Shown: in pieces, positions 45,940 to 55,588 of the stretch
How positions within the stretch are numbered: the first letter of the stretch is position 1
How the letters are laid out: each line of letters opens with the position of its first letter
Origin: Hyphomicrobiales bacterium
GTDB taxonomy: Bacteria; Pseudomonadota; Alphaproteobacteria; Rhizobiales; Rhizobiaceae
Assembly (NCBI GenBank): GCA_900469955.1
Contig: UBYX01000025.1
Location: forward strand, 1-64,000
Length of the DNA: 64,000 nt
Reading direction: 5' to 3'
Translations under genes and position numbers: made by a program
Notes under the pieces: model-generated
The model's database searches: none
Told to the model about the DNA's origin: nothing
The model's input: the letters and a program-made list of their open reading frames with translations, nothing else

Positions 45940-46680
45940 ATGGACATTGACTTGAAGAACAGGATCGCGCTGGTCACCGGCGCCTCGCGCGGCATCGGCT
46001 ATTTCACCGCGCTCGCGCTCGCCAAGGCCGGTGCGCATGTGATCGCCACCGCCCGCACCGTGGGCGGCCTCGAAGAGCTCGACGACGCGATCAAGGTGGT
46101 CGGCGGCACTGCCACCCTGGTCCCCTTCGACCTCACCGACATGGCCGCGGTCGACAGGCTCGGCGCCTCGATCTTCGAGCGCTGGGGCAAGCTCGACATT
46201 CTCGTCGCCAATGCCGGTATCCTCGGCGTTATCTCGCCGCTCGGGCATATCGAGGCGAAGGTGTTCGAGAAGGTGATGCTGACCAATGTCACCGCCACCT
46301 GGCGGCTGATCCGTTCGGTCGAACCGCTGCTGACGAAATCGGATGCAGGCCGCGCCCTCATCCTGTCGTCGGGCGTCGCCAGCAATCCCCGCCCCTTCTG
46401 GGGCGCCTATGCGATCTCCAAGGCGGCCGTCGAAACCATGGGCCGTATCTGGGCTGCCGAAACCGAGCACACGTCGCTCAGGGTCAATCTCGTCAACCCC
46501 GGCGCGACCCGCACTGCCATGCGCGCCCAGGCCATGCCCGGTGAAGACCCCGAAACGCTGCCGCACCCTTCAGAAGTCGCAGAAAAGATGCTTTTCCTCG
46601 CCTCCCCCGAGATGACGGAAAGCGGACGTCTCTTCGTGGTGCGGGAGAACAGGTTCGTGGATTTCAAAGCGCCGGAGTAA
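45940..46680 (+). CDS. Short-chain dehydrogenase/reductase
   Basis: A 246-residue classical SDR. Cofactor loop TGASRGIG near residue 12, NAG near 90, catalytic Ser in LSSGVAS near 146 and YAISK near 157. No membrane segment. It starts after the purF terminator with a GAGGTGACGAG ribosome site, so it is probably a separate unit. Substrate unknown; such neighbours of purF occur in rhizobia. Confidence 0.88.
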   Translation: MDIDLKNRIALVTGASRGIGYFTALALAKAGAHVIATARTVGGLEELDDAIKVVGGTATLVPFDLTDMAAVDRLGASIFERWGKLDILVANAGILGVISPLGHIEAKVFEKVMLTNVTATWRLIRSVEPLLTKSDAGRALILSSGVASNPRPFWGAYAISKAAVETMGRIWAAETEHTSLRVNLVNPGATRTAMRAQAMPGEDPETLPHPSEVAEKMLFLASPEMTESGRLFVVRENRFVDFKAPE

Positions 46681-46733
46681 AGTAGAATCCGGCGGCGTTA
46701 CGCCGTCATGTCAAAACAGGACATCCGGTTCCG

Positions 46734-47267
46734 ATGACTGAGTCCGATATTCGACTCGTTCTGCAGGCGACGCTGCAGGCGCTCGTTGGCCTGCAGCTGA
46801 GTATTGCGCGCGATGCAGCATCCATGAAGGTCTTTCACTTTGGAGACATTCGCCCGCATATTTCAGGAAAGGGAACGGTTGGAGCATATGCGCTGCACGT
46901 CCAATGCCCATGGCGAATTGTATCCGATGATGGGGTGGTAACCGGCGCGTCCGACCGTTTTGTCCCTCCTTGCGAGGACGCAGAAGTCGATGATGAGGAC
47001 GCAAGGTTGGGAAACCTTCAACTGGTCCGGATTGCAGCTCTGCTAAAAGGGTACGACACTTCCACGAAATCTCATGTAAACTCGACCGATGAGCTCGTTG
47101 TCACGTCCGTAACCTCGGACAAATACGGCGGGGCTGAACTCCTTCTCTCGGGTGGTTACCGCCTCCAGATTTTCCCGGATAGCTCGCACGAGGAGGACTG
47201 GCGCTTCATCGACGTGAAAGGACGTCACGTCGTCATCGAGAAGGGCCGAGCTTCGACCATGGAGTAG
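46734..47267 (+). CDS. Hypothetical protein, unrecognised
   Basis: A 177-residue acidic soluble protein with no signal peptide or membrane segment. The segment YALHVQCPWRI near residue 58 and a later ELLLSGGYRLQIFPDSSHEEDW look like a conserved core. I do not recognise the family. Base composition is visibly poorer in GC and codon use more even than its neighbours, which hints at acquisition. Single-gene immunity proteins of contact-toxin systems can look like this, but no toxin gene is nearby, so that is only a guess. Confidence 0.6.
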   Translation: MTESDIRLVLQATLQALVGLQLSIARDAASMKVFHFGDIRPHISGKGTVGAYALHVQCPWRIVSDDGVVTGASDRFVPPCEDAEVDDEDARLGNLQLVRIAALLKGYDTSTKSHVNSTDELVVTSVTSDKYGGAELLLSGGYRLQIFPDSSHEEDWRFIDVKGRHVVIEKGRASTME

Positions 47268-47361
47268 TATCTGCTATTCCACGTATACTGAACCCCGAAT
47301 TTCCGCTATACTACAAGTCCTGCGTGAGGGATGCAGGAATTACTTGTCGGGGGACAATCTC

Positions 47362-47742
47362 ATGAGAAACATCGCGTTCTACTTCTTCGTCGCGGCTGTG
47401 CTGTGCGTCACGGCCGGCATGTTCTGGGGCATTCACATGGCGATCTCGGGTGATCACATGATGGCGCCGGCACATGCCCATCTTAATCTTGTCGGCTGGA
47501 CGACGATGGGCCTCTTCGGGCTCTATTACACCGTCACGCCGCAGGCAGCAGATACCTTACTGGCAAAGGTCCATCTCGGTTTTGCGCTTCTGGGCGTCCT
47601 CTGTATCGTGCCGGGCATCGCGACGGCGGTGTCCTCCGGCGGCGAGGCGCTTGCCGCGATCGGTTCGATCCTCACCGTCATCTCCATGCTGATCTTCCTG
47701 GTGACGGTCGCGCGGAACGGCATCGGCCGCAGGGCCGCCTGA
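47362..47742 (+). CDS. Small four-helix membrane protein with HAHLNLVGW motif
   Basis: A 126-residue protein with four hydrophobic helices. After the first helix comes MMAPAHAHLNLVGWTTMGLFGLYYTVTP, a His-rich segment like the helix of heme-copper oxidase subunit I and NnrS-like proteins where His residues ligate metal. It is too short for an oxidase. ATG 47362 has GGGGGACA upstream. Role unknown; a metal- or heme-binding membrane protein is plausible. Confidence 0.7.
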   Translation: MRNIAFYFFVAAVLCVTAGMFWGIHMAISGDHMMAPAHAHLNLVGWTTMGLFGLYYTVTPQAADTLLAKVHLGFALLGVLCIVPGIATAVSSGGEALAAIGSILTVISMLIFLVTVARNGIGRRAA

Positions 47743-47940
47743 CGGCAATCGTCCTGGCGTGGGCAAAGGACTTGACCAAAGTTCCTGCCCGCGCCATAAC
47801 CTCTTCCATGAAAACGGCGATTTCCATTTGCGGGATCATTATTCGCTAGCGCGATCGCTGGCCCGGCCGTTTTCGTCTCTCGAAAAGCCTTGAAGACAAA
47901 CGACCCGGTCCAGCCGGCCGCTTGCTTTGGGAGAATTTCG

Positions 47941-49326
47941 ATGAGCGTCACGCTCAAACTCTACAACACCCTGACCCGCGAGAAGGCTGTATTCCAGCCG
48001 ATCGACCCTGAGAACGTGCGCATGTATGTCTGCGGCCCGACGGTCTATGACTACGCCCATATCGGCAACGCGCGACCGGCGATCGTCTTCGACGTGCTCT
48101 TCCGCCTGCTGCGCCAGGTCTATGGCGAGCCGCATGTTTCCTATGCCCGCAACATCACCGACGTGGACGACAAGATCAACGCGCGGGCACTGCGTGATCA
48201 TCCCGGCTTGCCGCTCAACGAGGCGATTCGCTTGGTGACGGAAAAGACCGAGACGCAATACCACGAGGATGTGGCCGCGCTCGGGTGCCTGGAGCCAACC
48301 GCCGAACCTCGTGCCACCGACAATATCGAGCAGATGATCGAGATCATCGAGAAGCTGATTGCCCGCGGCCACGCTTATGTCGCGGCTGGCGAGGTTCTGT
48401 TCGACACCAAATCGATGGGCGATTACGGAAAGCTCTCGAAACGCCCGCTCGACGAACAGCAGGCCGGCGCCCGCGTCGCCGTCGACGCGCACAAGAAGAA
48501 CTCCGGCGATTTCGTGCTCTGGAAGCTCTCCTCCCACAACGAACCCGGCTGGGAAAGCCCCTGGGGCCGCGGCCGCCCGGGCTGGCACATCGAGTGCTCG
48601 GCGATGAGCCGGCGCTATCTCGGCGAGGTCTTCGATATTCATGGCGGCGGGCTGGACCTCATCTTCCCGCACCACGAAAACGAGATCGCCCAATCGCGCT
48701 GCGCCCACGGCACCGACGTGATGGCGAATGTCTGGATGCATAACGGCTTCGTGCAGGTCGAAGGCCGCAAGATGTCGAAGTCCGAAGGCAACTTCATCAC
48801 CATCTACGACCTGCTTCACACGGAAAAATTCGGCGGCCGTCAATGGCCGGGCGACGTGCTGCGACTTGCCATGCTGATGACTCATTACCGCGAGCCGATC
48901 GATTTTTCCGTGAAGCGTCTCGAAGAGGCAGAGCGGCTGCTCGCCCGCTGGCCGGCGGCCGATCCGGGCGACGCCGCGCCCTGCGATACGGTGCTGGAGG
49001 CGCTCTCCGACGATCTCAACACGGTGGCCGCCATTCAGGCGCTGCATGCGCTTGCCCATGAGGCGCATGCCGACAAGACCCTTCTGCCGATGTTTGCGGC
49101 GAGCGCCAACCTGCTTGGCGTGCTCCCGCAGAAGACGGAAGTGGACGAGGCTCTTGCTTCGGCCGTCGATGCGCTGGTCGCCATGCGGCTCGAGCTTTTG
49201 AAGGCGAAGAACTTTGCCGAAGCCGACAAGATCCGCAACGAACTGTCGGAGAAGGGCATTCAGCTCAAGGACGGCAAGGACGCCTCAACCGGCGAGCGGG
49301 TGACGACCTGGGAGCTGAAGCGCTAG
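47941..49326 (+). CDS. cysS: Cysteinyl-tRNA synthetase
   Basis: A 461-residue class I synthetase charging tRNA-Cys. The HIGH box is AHIGNARP near residue 37; the zinc ligand Cys is in MYVCGPT and ECSAM, with the HH of [14 protein letters not shown] appears as RKMSKSEGN near residue 278. A DALR-type C-terminal domain follows. The ATG at 47941 with GGGAG upstream gives the usual start [10 protein letters not shown]; 17 upstream in-frame codons are not needed. The next gene is 33 bases downstream. Confidence 0.96.
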   Translation: MSVTLKLYNTLTREKAVFQPIDPENVRMYVCGPTVYDYAHIGNARPAIVFDVLFRLLRQVYGEPHVSYARNITDVDDKINARALRDHPGLPLNEAIRLVTEKTETQYHEDVAALGCLEPTAEPRATDNIEQMIEIIEKLIARGHAYVAAGEVLFDTKSMGDYGKLSKRPLDEQQAGARVAVDAHKKNSGDFVLWKLSSHNEPGWESPWGRGRPGWHIECSAMSRRYLGEVFDIHGGGLDLIFPHHENEIAQSRCAHGTDVMANVWMHNGFVQVEGRKMSKSEGNFITIYDLLHTEKFGGRQWPGDVLRLAMLMTHYREPIDFSVKRLEEAERLLARWPAADPGDAAPCDTVLEALSDDLNTVAAIQALHALAHEAHADKTLLPMFAASANLLGVLPQKTEVDEALASAVDALVAMRLELLKAKNFAEADKIRNELSEKGIQLKDGKDASTGERVTTWELKR

Positions 49327-49359
49327 GATGGCAAGGCCTGTTACAGGGAGGAAAAGGCA

Positions 49360-49752
49360 ATGATCGACCACATGGGCATCAAGGTTGCGGATTTCGACCG
49401 CGCCAAGGCCTTCTACGACTCAGCCTTCGCGCCGCTCGGTGCCTCGTTGCTGTATATGGTGCCAGCGGAATATACCGGCGGCGTGAAGGTCGGCGGCTAT
49501 GGACGCGAGCGGGCAGTCTACTGGCTGCATGAGGGCAGCCCGCCGGCCGATTACCACCAGCATATCGCCTTTACCGCCAACAGCCGCGCCGAGGTCGACG
49601 CGTTCTACAAGGCCGCAATCGCCGCCGGCGGACGCGACAATGGTCCGCCCGGCCCGAGGCCGCATTACCACCCGAACTACTACGCCGCCTTCGTCTTCGA
49701 CCTCGACGGCAACAATATCGAAGCGGTGTGCCATGCGCCGGAGGGTGCATGA
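49360..49752 (+). CDS. VOC-family protein (glyoxalase/dioxygenase fold)
   Basis: A 130-residue single-module protein. It starts MIDHMGIKVADFDRAKAFYD, with a first metal-ligand His at residue 4; HIAFTANSRAEVDAFY holds the second and the late FVFDLDGNNIEAVCH has a Glu ligand. Enzyme class cannot be told. It follows cysS by 33 bases and is likely read through from it. 65 bases separate it from the toxin-antitoxin set. Confidence 0.85.
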   Translation: MIDHMGIKVADFDRAKAFYDSAFAPLGASLLYMVPAEYTGGVKVGGYGRERAVYWLHEGSPPADYHQHIAFTANSRAEVDAFYKAAIAAGGRDNGPPGPRPHYHPNYYAAFVFDLDGNNIEAVCHAPEGA

Positions 49753-49763
49753 TGACGCGGCGT

Positions 49764-49806
49764 TTGTCTTGCTGGCTTATTTGGCATATGCTTTCGGCAT
49801 AGGCCA
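49764..49806 (+). promoter_or_regulatory. Probable promoter and operator of the vapBC-GFA operon
   Basis: TTGTCT at 49764-49769 and TATGCT at 49787-49792 are 17 bases apart, a good sigma-70 match. An imperfect inverted repeat of 11-base arms (49782-49792 and 49796-49806, two mismatches, three bases between) covers the -10 region. This is where a VapB antitoxin would bind. The AAGGAG ribosome site of vapB begins at 49806. Confidence 0.6.
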
Positions 49807-49817
49807 AGGAGCATGAT

Positions 49818-50057
49818 ATGAGTGCAGAACGCCATGTGAGATTTTTCCGCAACGGCCGAAACCAAGCGGTTCGCATTCCGGTGGAATTCGAGATGCCCGG
49901 CGAGGAAGCGGTCATGCGAAAGGACGGTGACCGGCTTGTGATAGAGCCCGTCAAGAAAACCGACCTATTGGAATGGTTGGCAACTATAGAACCTTGGGAC
50001 GGAGATTTTCCTGAACTCGATATAGACGAACTTCCCCCCCGGGATATCGATCTATGA
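49818..50057 (+). CDS. vapB: Type II antitoxin, VapB (AbrB/SpoVT type)
   Basis: A 79-residue protein of the swapped-hairpin AbrB type: RHVRFFRNGRNQAVRIPVEFEMPGEEAVM with the ...GDRLVIEPV strand. The acidic C-terminal tail (DGDFPELDIDELPPRDIDL) would block the toxin. AAGGAG lies 6 bases before the ATG. It overlaps vapC by 4 bases. Distinct in type from the first antitoxin at 3351, so the two modules are not duplicates. Lower GC than the flanking housekeeping genes. Confidence 0.9.
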   Translation: MSAERHVRFFRNGRNQAVRIPVEFEMPGEEAVMRKDGDRLVIEPVKKTDLLEWLATIEPWDGDFPELDIDELPPRDIDL

Positions 50058-50476
50058 ACAGCCATTTGTTCATGCTGGATACAAATATTGTTTCCGATCT
50101 CGTTAGAAATCCGCGTGGACGAGTGCAGCAGAAATTAAGACATCATGGCATCGATGCCGTATGCCTAAGTGCAATCGCTGTTTCGGAAATCAGATTTGGC
50201 CTCATCAAAAAAGGTTCAGGAGATTTCACGAACCGCGTCGAAAACGCCCTGAGCCGCATTTCGATCCTGAACTATGGCGAAGAAAGCAGCATCGCCTACG
50301 CTTCGATTCGCCACGATCTTCAAAGCCGCGGGGCGATGATCGGCTCGACCGATCTCTTTATCGCCGCTCACGCCAAATCGCTTGACCTCACGCTCGTCAC
50401 CAACAACGTGCGCGAGTTTTCGCGTATCGAAGGACTGAAAGTCGAAAACTGGCTTGAGGAGGAGACTGGGAGATGA
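50054..50476 (+). CDS. vapC: VapC-type PIN-domain ribonuclease toxin
   Basis: A 140-residue toxin, expected to cut RNA (often tRNA) when freed from VapB. Acidic active-site residues are Asp9 (FMLDTNIVSDL), Glu45 (AVSEIRFG) and Asp100 (GSTDLFIAAHA); the fourth position is Asn in VTNNVREF, as in many VapC proteins. Length and spacing are normal, and no lesion is seen. Its TGA overlaps the ATG of the first GFA gene (ATGA at 50473), so the toxin is part of a longer translated chain. Confidence 0.92.
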   Translation: MNSHLFMLDTNIVSDLVRNPRGRVQQKLRHHGIDAVCLSAIAVSEIRFGLIKKGSGDFTNRVENALSRISILNYGEESSIAYASIRHDLQSRGAMIGSTDLFIAAHAKSLDLTLVTNNVREFSRIEGLKVENWLEEETGR

Positions 50477-50955
50477 CTATCGTTCACACCGGCGGGTGCC
50501 AGTGCGGCGCGGTGCGCTATCGTGCGACGGGCGAGATCGGTTTCCCGCATCTTTGCCATTGCCGCATGTGCCAGAAGGCGGCGGGGAACTATTTCATGCC
50601 GCTCGGCGGGGTGAAGTGGGCGAATTTCTCCTTCAGCCGCGGCGAGCCCGCCTGGTTTCAGTCCTCCGAAACCGTGCGGCGCGGCTTTTGCGAAAAATGC
50701 GGCACGCCGCTCTTCTACGACGGCAGCAGCGACCATATCAGCATTACGCTGGGTTCGCTCGACGACCCGCAAGGGCTCAAGCCCCGGCTTCAGACCAACC
50801 TTGCCCGCAAGATGCCCTGGTTCGGGGAACTCGACGGCCTGCAGCATGATACGGCCATGGACATGACGCCGGACGAGGAGACCAGGATTGCGGCGAGCAA
50901 CCACCAGCACCCGGATCACGATACGGATGTCTGGCCACCGGAGAACAGGCCATGA
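50473..50955 (+). CDS. GFA-family protein (Mss4-like zinc fold), copy 1
   Basis: A 160-residue soluble protein of the GFA (glutathione-dependent formaldehyde-activating enzyme-like) family. The zinc Cys clusters are complete: CQC near residue 9, CHCRMC near 31 and CEKC near 78. Relatives bind zinc or glutathione; activity on formaldehyde is uncertain for most of the family. It starts inside vapC and overlaps copy 2 by 4 bases. DNA from 50554 to 50579 is identical to parts of copies 2 and 3, a sign of tandem duplication. Confidence 0.88.
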   Translation: MTIVHTGGCQCGAVRYRATGEIGFPHLCHCRMCQKAAGNYFMPLGGVKWANFSFSRGEPAWFQSSETVRRGFCEKCGTPLFYDGSSDHISITLGSLDDPQGLKPRLQTNLARKMPWFGELDGLQHDTAMDMTPDEETRIAASNHQHPDHDTDVWPPENRP

Positions 50956-51446
50956 GCGATGTGACACGAACCGGCGGCTGCCAGTGCGGCGCCATTCGCT
51001 TCAGGCTCCAGGGCGAGCCTTTCGATTCCTCGATCTGCCATTGCCGCATGTGCCAGAAGGCCTTCGGCGCCTATTATGCGCCGCTGGTGGCGATCGGCGA
51101 GGCGGAACTTGCCTGGACGCGCGGCGAACTCAAATATTTCCAATCGTCCAACCATGTGCGGCGCGGCTTTTGCGGGAACTGCGGCACGCCGATGACCTAT
51201 GAGGCGGCCGACGGCATCGGCATTTCGGCCGGCAGTTTCGACGATCCCGCCTCGCTGCCGCCGGTCGTCCAGTTCGGCGTCGAGGGCAAGCTTCCCTTCG
51301 TCGATCGTCTGAGTGAACTGCCGCAGCGCCATACCCTTGATGATATCGACTCGGCTCCCTTCCTCAGCGACATTGTTTCCTACCAGCATCCTGACCACGA
51401 TACCGAAACCTGGCCTATCGAAGGGCCTGCGGAGAACAAGCAATGA
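50952..51446 (+). CDS. GFA-family protein, copy 2
   Basis: A 164-residue paralogue of copy 1 with the same three Cys clusters (CQC, CHCRMC, CGNC). It is joined to both neighbours by 4-base ATGA overlaps. The block around 51036-51061 is identical to copies 1 and 3 and the identity with copy 3 is longer (about 37 bases), so copies 2 and 3 appear closest. No signal peptide. Confidence 0.88.
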   Translation: MSDVTRTGGCQCGAIRFRLQGEPFDSSICHCRMCQKAFGAYYAPLVAIGEAELAWTRGELKYFQSSNHVRRGFCGNCGTPMTYEAADGIGISAGSFDDPASLPPVVQFGVEGKLPFVDRLSELPQRHTLDDIDSAPFLSDIVSYQHPDHDTETWPIEGPAENKQ

Positions 51447-51910
51447 CAGAGACTTTGAGAACAGGCGGCTGCCAGTGCGGTGCCGTGCGCTTCCGCATCC
51501 ATGGCGAACTCGGCCGCGCCTCCATCTGCCATTGCCGCATGTGCCAGAAGGCCTTCGGCGGCTTTTTCGGACCGCTCATCAGTGCGCCGAAGGACGGGGT
51601 CGAATGGACTCGTGGCGAGCCCAAATATTTCCAGTCATCGGTCAATATCGATCGCGGCTTCTGCGAAAACTGCGGCACGCCCCTCACCTACCGCTATCCC
51701 GGCGGCCTGGAGCTTTCGATCGGCTCCTTCGATAACCGCGACGATCTCGCGCCGAAGATCCAGGTCAACTATTCCTCGCACATCCCCTGGGTGACGACGA
51801 TCTTCGAGCAACCGGTCCGCGACGTCATCGAAGAGGCCAAGCAGGAGCAGATCATTTCGTTCCAGCACCCCGACCACGACACGGCCGCATGGCCGTCCAA
51901 AGGGTTCTGA
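51443..51910 (+). CDS. GFA-family protein, copy 3
   Basis: A 155-residue paralogue, last of the tandem trio, with CQC, CHCRMC and CENC clusters intact. It begins in the end of copy 2 and stops at 51910. Sequence between the clusters differs from copies 1 and 2, and the C-terminal parts (after residue 90) vary most, pointing to different partners or substrates. Operon leader genes are vapB and vapC. Confidence 0.88.
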   Translation: MTETLRTGGCQCGAVRFRIHGELGRASICHCRMCQKAFGGFFGPLISAPKDGVEWTRGEPKYFQSSVNIDRGFCENCGTPLTYRYPGGLELSIGSFDNRDDLAPKIQVNYSSHIPWVTTIFEQPVRDVIEEAKQEQIISFQHPDHDTAAWPSKGF

Positions 51911-51943
51911 CATGGCCGGCGGTACAGGCCTGAAGATGCCGAG

Positions 51944-53042
<1,099 letters not shown>

Positions 53043-53044
53043 GT

Positions 53045-53101
53045 ATGGAGTTCGTGGTTACCGTCAACTGCCCCACAATGCTCCAGGAGGAGCACCCATG
53101 A
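53045..53101 (+). CDS. 18-residue mini-ORF overlapping the start of cimA
   Basis: ATG 53045 opens an 18-codon frame (MEFVVTVNCPTMLQEEHP) ending in TGA at 53099-53101, overlapping the cimA ATG by the pattern ATGA. GGAAGAG lies 7 or more bases upstream. It may couple translation to cimA or be chance. The peptide has three Val and one Leu, not a striking run of branched-chain codons. Confidence 0.3.
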   Translation: MEFVVTVNCPTMLQEEHP

Positions 53102-54714
53102 CACGCGAACGCATCTATCTCTTCGACACCACGCTGCGCGACGGCCAGCAGACGCCGGGCGTCGATTTTTCCGTCGAGGACAAGATCGCCATCTCGAACC
53201 TGCTCGACGAATTCGGCGTGGATTACGTGGAGGGCGGTTATCCGGGCGCCAATCCGACCGACACCGCCTTCTTTACGCAGAAGCGGACGGTCAAATCGAA
53301 ATTCGTCGCCTTCGGCATGACGAAGCGCGCCGGCATGTCCGCCTCCAACGATCCCGGTCTTGCCGTGCTGTTGCAGGCGAAGAGCGACGCAATCTGTTTC
53401 GTGGCAAAGAGCTGGGACTACCACGTGCGGGTGGCGCTCGGCTGTTCCAACGAAGAAAATCTGGAATCGATCCGCGACAGCGTCGAAGCCGCCCGGCATG
53501 CGGGAAAAGAGGCGCTGGTCGATTGCGAGCATTTCTTCGACGGCTACAAAGCCAATCCGGACTATGCGGTTGCCTGTGCCAGAACCGCCTATGACGCCGG
53601 CGCCCGCTGGGTGGTGCTCTGCGACACCAATGGCGGCACACAGCCGAACGAGGTGCGGGAGATCGTAGCGGCGGTGATCGCGGCCGGTATTCCGGGCTCC
53701 TCGCTCGGCATCCATGCCCATGACGACACCGGACAGGCGGCGGCCAATTCGCTGGCCGCGATCGAAGCGGGCTGTCGGCAGATCCAGGGGACGCTGAACG
53801 GCATCGGCGAACGCTGCGGCAATGCCAATCTCGTCACCCTGATAGGCACGCTGTCGTTGAAGGAAGGCTATTCCAGCCGCTTCGAGACGGCGATCGATGC
53901 CGAACGCCTCACCGGCCTCACCAACCTCTCGCACGCCTTCGACGAGCTGCTCAACCGCTCGCCGTACCATCAGGCGCCCTATGTGGGAGCCTCGGCTTTC
54001 GCCACCAAGGCCGGCATCCACGCTTCCGCGCTGCTCAAGGACCCGCGCACCTACGAGCACGTGACGCCGGAAAGCGTGGGCAATTTCCGCAAGGTCATGG
54101 TGTCGGACCAGGGCGGCAAATCAAATTTCATCAACGCCCTGAAGCGGCGCGGCATCGAGGTCGGCAAGGACGATCCGAAGCTCGACCAGCTGATCTCCAT
54201 CGTCAAGGAACGCGAGGCATCCGGCTATGCCTACGAAGGGGCGGATGCGAGCTTCGAGCTGCTCGCCCGCCGCACGCTGGGCACCATCCCCGAATTCTTC
54301 TCGGTCGAAGGCTTCCGGGTGATGGTCGAGCGCCGGTTCGACAGCCACGGCCGCATCAAGATCGTCTCGGAAGCGGTGGTAAAGATCGTCGTCGACGGCG
54401 AGACGCATATGTCGGTCGCCGAGGGTGACGGTCCGGTCAACGCGCTCGACAGGGCGCTGCGCAAGGATTTCGGCAAGTACCAGCACGAGATCGACGACCT
54501 CGTGCTCGCCGATTTCAAGGTGCGTATCCTCAACGGCGGCACCGAGGCGATCACCCGCGTGCTCATCGAATCCAGCGATTCCAGCGGAGTGCGCTGGTGG
54601 ACGGTCGGCGTGTCGGAAAACATCATCGACGCCTCCTTCCAGGCGCTGATGGATTCGGTCATCTACAAGCTGATGAAGAACCGGGAGCTGGCGGGCAAGA
54701 TCGCTGCGGAGTGA
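53098..54714 (+). CDS. cimA: Citramalate synthase
   Basis: A 538-residue enzyme of the LeuA/CimA family. Start RIYLFDTTLRDGQQTPGVDF is typical of citramalate synthase, which condenses pyruvate and acetyl-CoA, an isoleucine route independent of threonine. The HxH metal site (GIHAHDDTGQAA) and a C-terminal LeuA-type allosteric domain (residues about 390-525) are present. Length and the FDTTLRDG form favour CimA over LeuA or HomA, not proven. AGGAGG is 7 bases before the ATG. Confidence 0.85.
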   Translation: MTRERIYLFDTTLRDGQQTPGVDFSVEDKIAISNLLDEFGVDYVEGGYPGANPTDTAFFTQKRTVKSKFVAFGMTKRAGMSASNDPGLAVLLQAKSDAICFVAKSWDYHVRVALGCSNEENLESIRDSVEAARHAGKEALVDCEHFFDGYKANPDYAVACARTAYDAGARWVVLCDTNGGTQPNEVREIVAAVIAAGIPGSSLGIHAHDDTGQAAANSLAAIEAGCRQIQGTLNGIGERCGNANLVTLIGTLSLKEGYSSRFETAIDAERLTGLTNLSHAFDELLNRSPYHQAPYVGASAFATKAGIHASALLKDPRTYEHVTPESVGNFRKVMVSDQGGKSNFINALKRRGIEVGKDDPKLDQLISIVKEREASGYAYEGADASFELLARRTLGTIPEFFSVEGFRVMVERRFDSHGRIKIVSEAVVKIVVDGETHMSVAEGDGPVNALDRALRKDFGKYQHEIDDLVLADFKVRILNGGTEAITRVLIESSDSSGVRWWTVGVSENIIDASFQALMDSVIYKLMKNRELAGKIAAE

Positions 54715-54723
54715 GGCCGGGCA

Positions 54724-55356
54724 ATGGCTAGGGAAATGATCACCGACATCGAAGATTTTTTCTCAAAGGGATGCGGCCGCTGCGACCGCTTTGCGACAGC
54801 AGACTGTTCGACGCGGCGATGGGCTCATGGATTGAACGAGCTTCGCCGGATCTGTCTTGCTTCAGGGCTCGTCGAGACGGTGAAATGGGGGCACCCCTGC
54901 TACATGCACGCGGGCCGCAATATCGTGATCTTCGGCGCCTTCCGCGGCGATTTCCGCCTCAGTTTTTTCAACGCGGCACTGATGACTGACGCCGAAGGCG
55001 TGCTCGAAAAGCAGGGGCCGAATACCCGGCATCCCGACATGATCCGCTTTGTGGACAATGCGCAGGTGGCTAAGATGGAGCCGGTCATCCTCTCCTACCT
55101 GAAGGAAGCGATGGGCTATGCGCAGGCCGGCATCAAACCGCCGAAAGAGGAAAATGAAATCGAACTGCCTGACGAGCTGGTCGAGGCGCTGGATTCCGAC
55201 CCCGAACTGGCGGAAGCTTTCAACGGCCTGACGCCGGGGCGGCAGAAAAGCTATGCGATCAATCTCAATTCGGTGAAGAAGTCCGAAACGCGGATTTCAC
55301 GTATTGCCAAATTCCGCGATCATATCCTTGCCGGAAAGGGCGCAATGGAGCGGTGA
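54724..55356 (+). CDS. YdeI/OmpD-associated-like DUF1801 protein
   Basis: A 210-residue soluble protein. The core block around residues 40-130 (LNELRRICLASGLVETVKWGHPCYMHAGRNIVIFGAFRGDFRLSF region) resembles DUF1801/YdhG-like proteins. The second half, GLTPGRQKSYAINLNSVKKSETRISRIAKF, is the YdeI C-terminal region. Function not established. It begins 10 bases after the cimA stop and may be read with it. Confidence 0.72.
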   Translation: MAREMITDIEDFFSKGCGRCDRFATADCSTRRWAHGLNELRRICLASGLVETVKWGHPCYMHAGRNIVIFGAFRGDFRLSFFNAALMTDAEGVLEKQGPNTRHPDMIRFVDNAQVAKMEPVILSYLKEAMGYAQAGIKPPKEENEIELPDELVEALDSDPELAEAFNGLTPGRQKSYAINLNSVKKSETRISRIAKFRDHILAGKGAMER

Positions 55357-55588
55357 ACCGGAATTTCGCAGAGCGTGCCAATCGGCTCGCGCAGACCTCC
55401 GGTCGCCCTTTTTTGATTGCCGCCAGCGGCGAATGTCACGGCAGGCCCAAAGGGTTTGGCCCTGAGAGCGAAGCCGATTAAAAATTTGCGGGCATCTCGA
55501 GGATGATGTCGGATCGGCGGCGGCTGGTGCGTCATCCTGTTACCAGGTCGGGCTCGACCTGACGGACAACCACCAGGAGGACGACACG

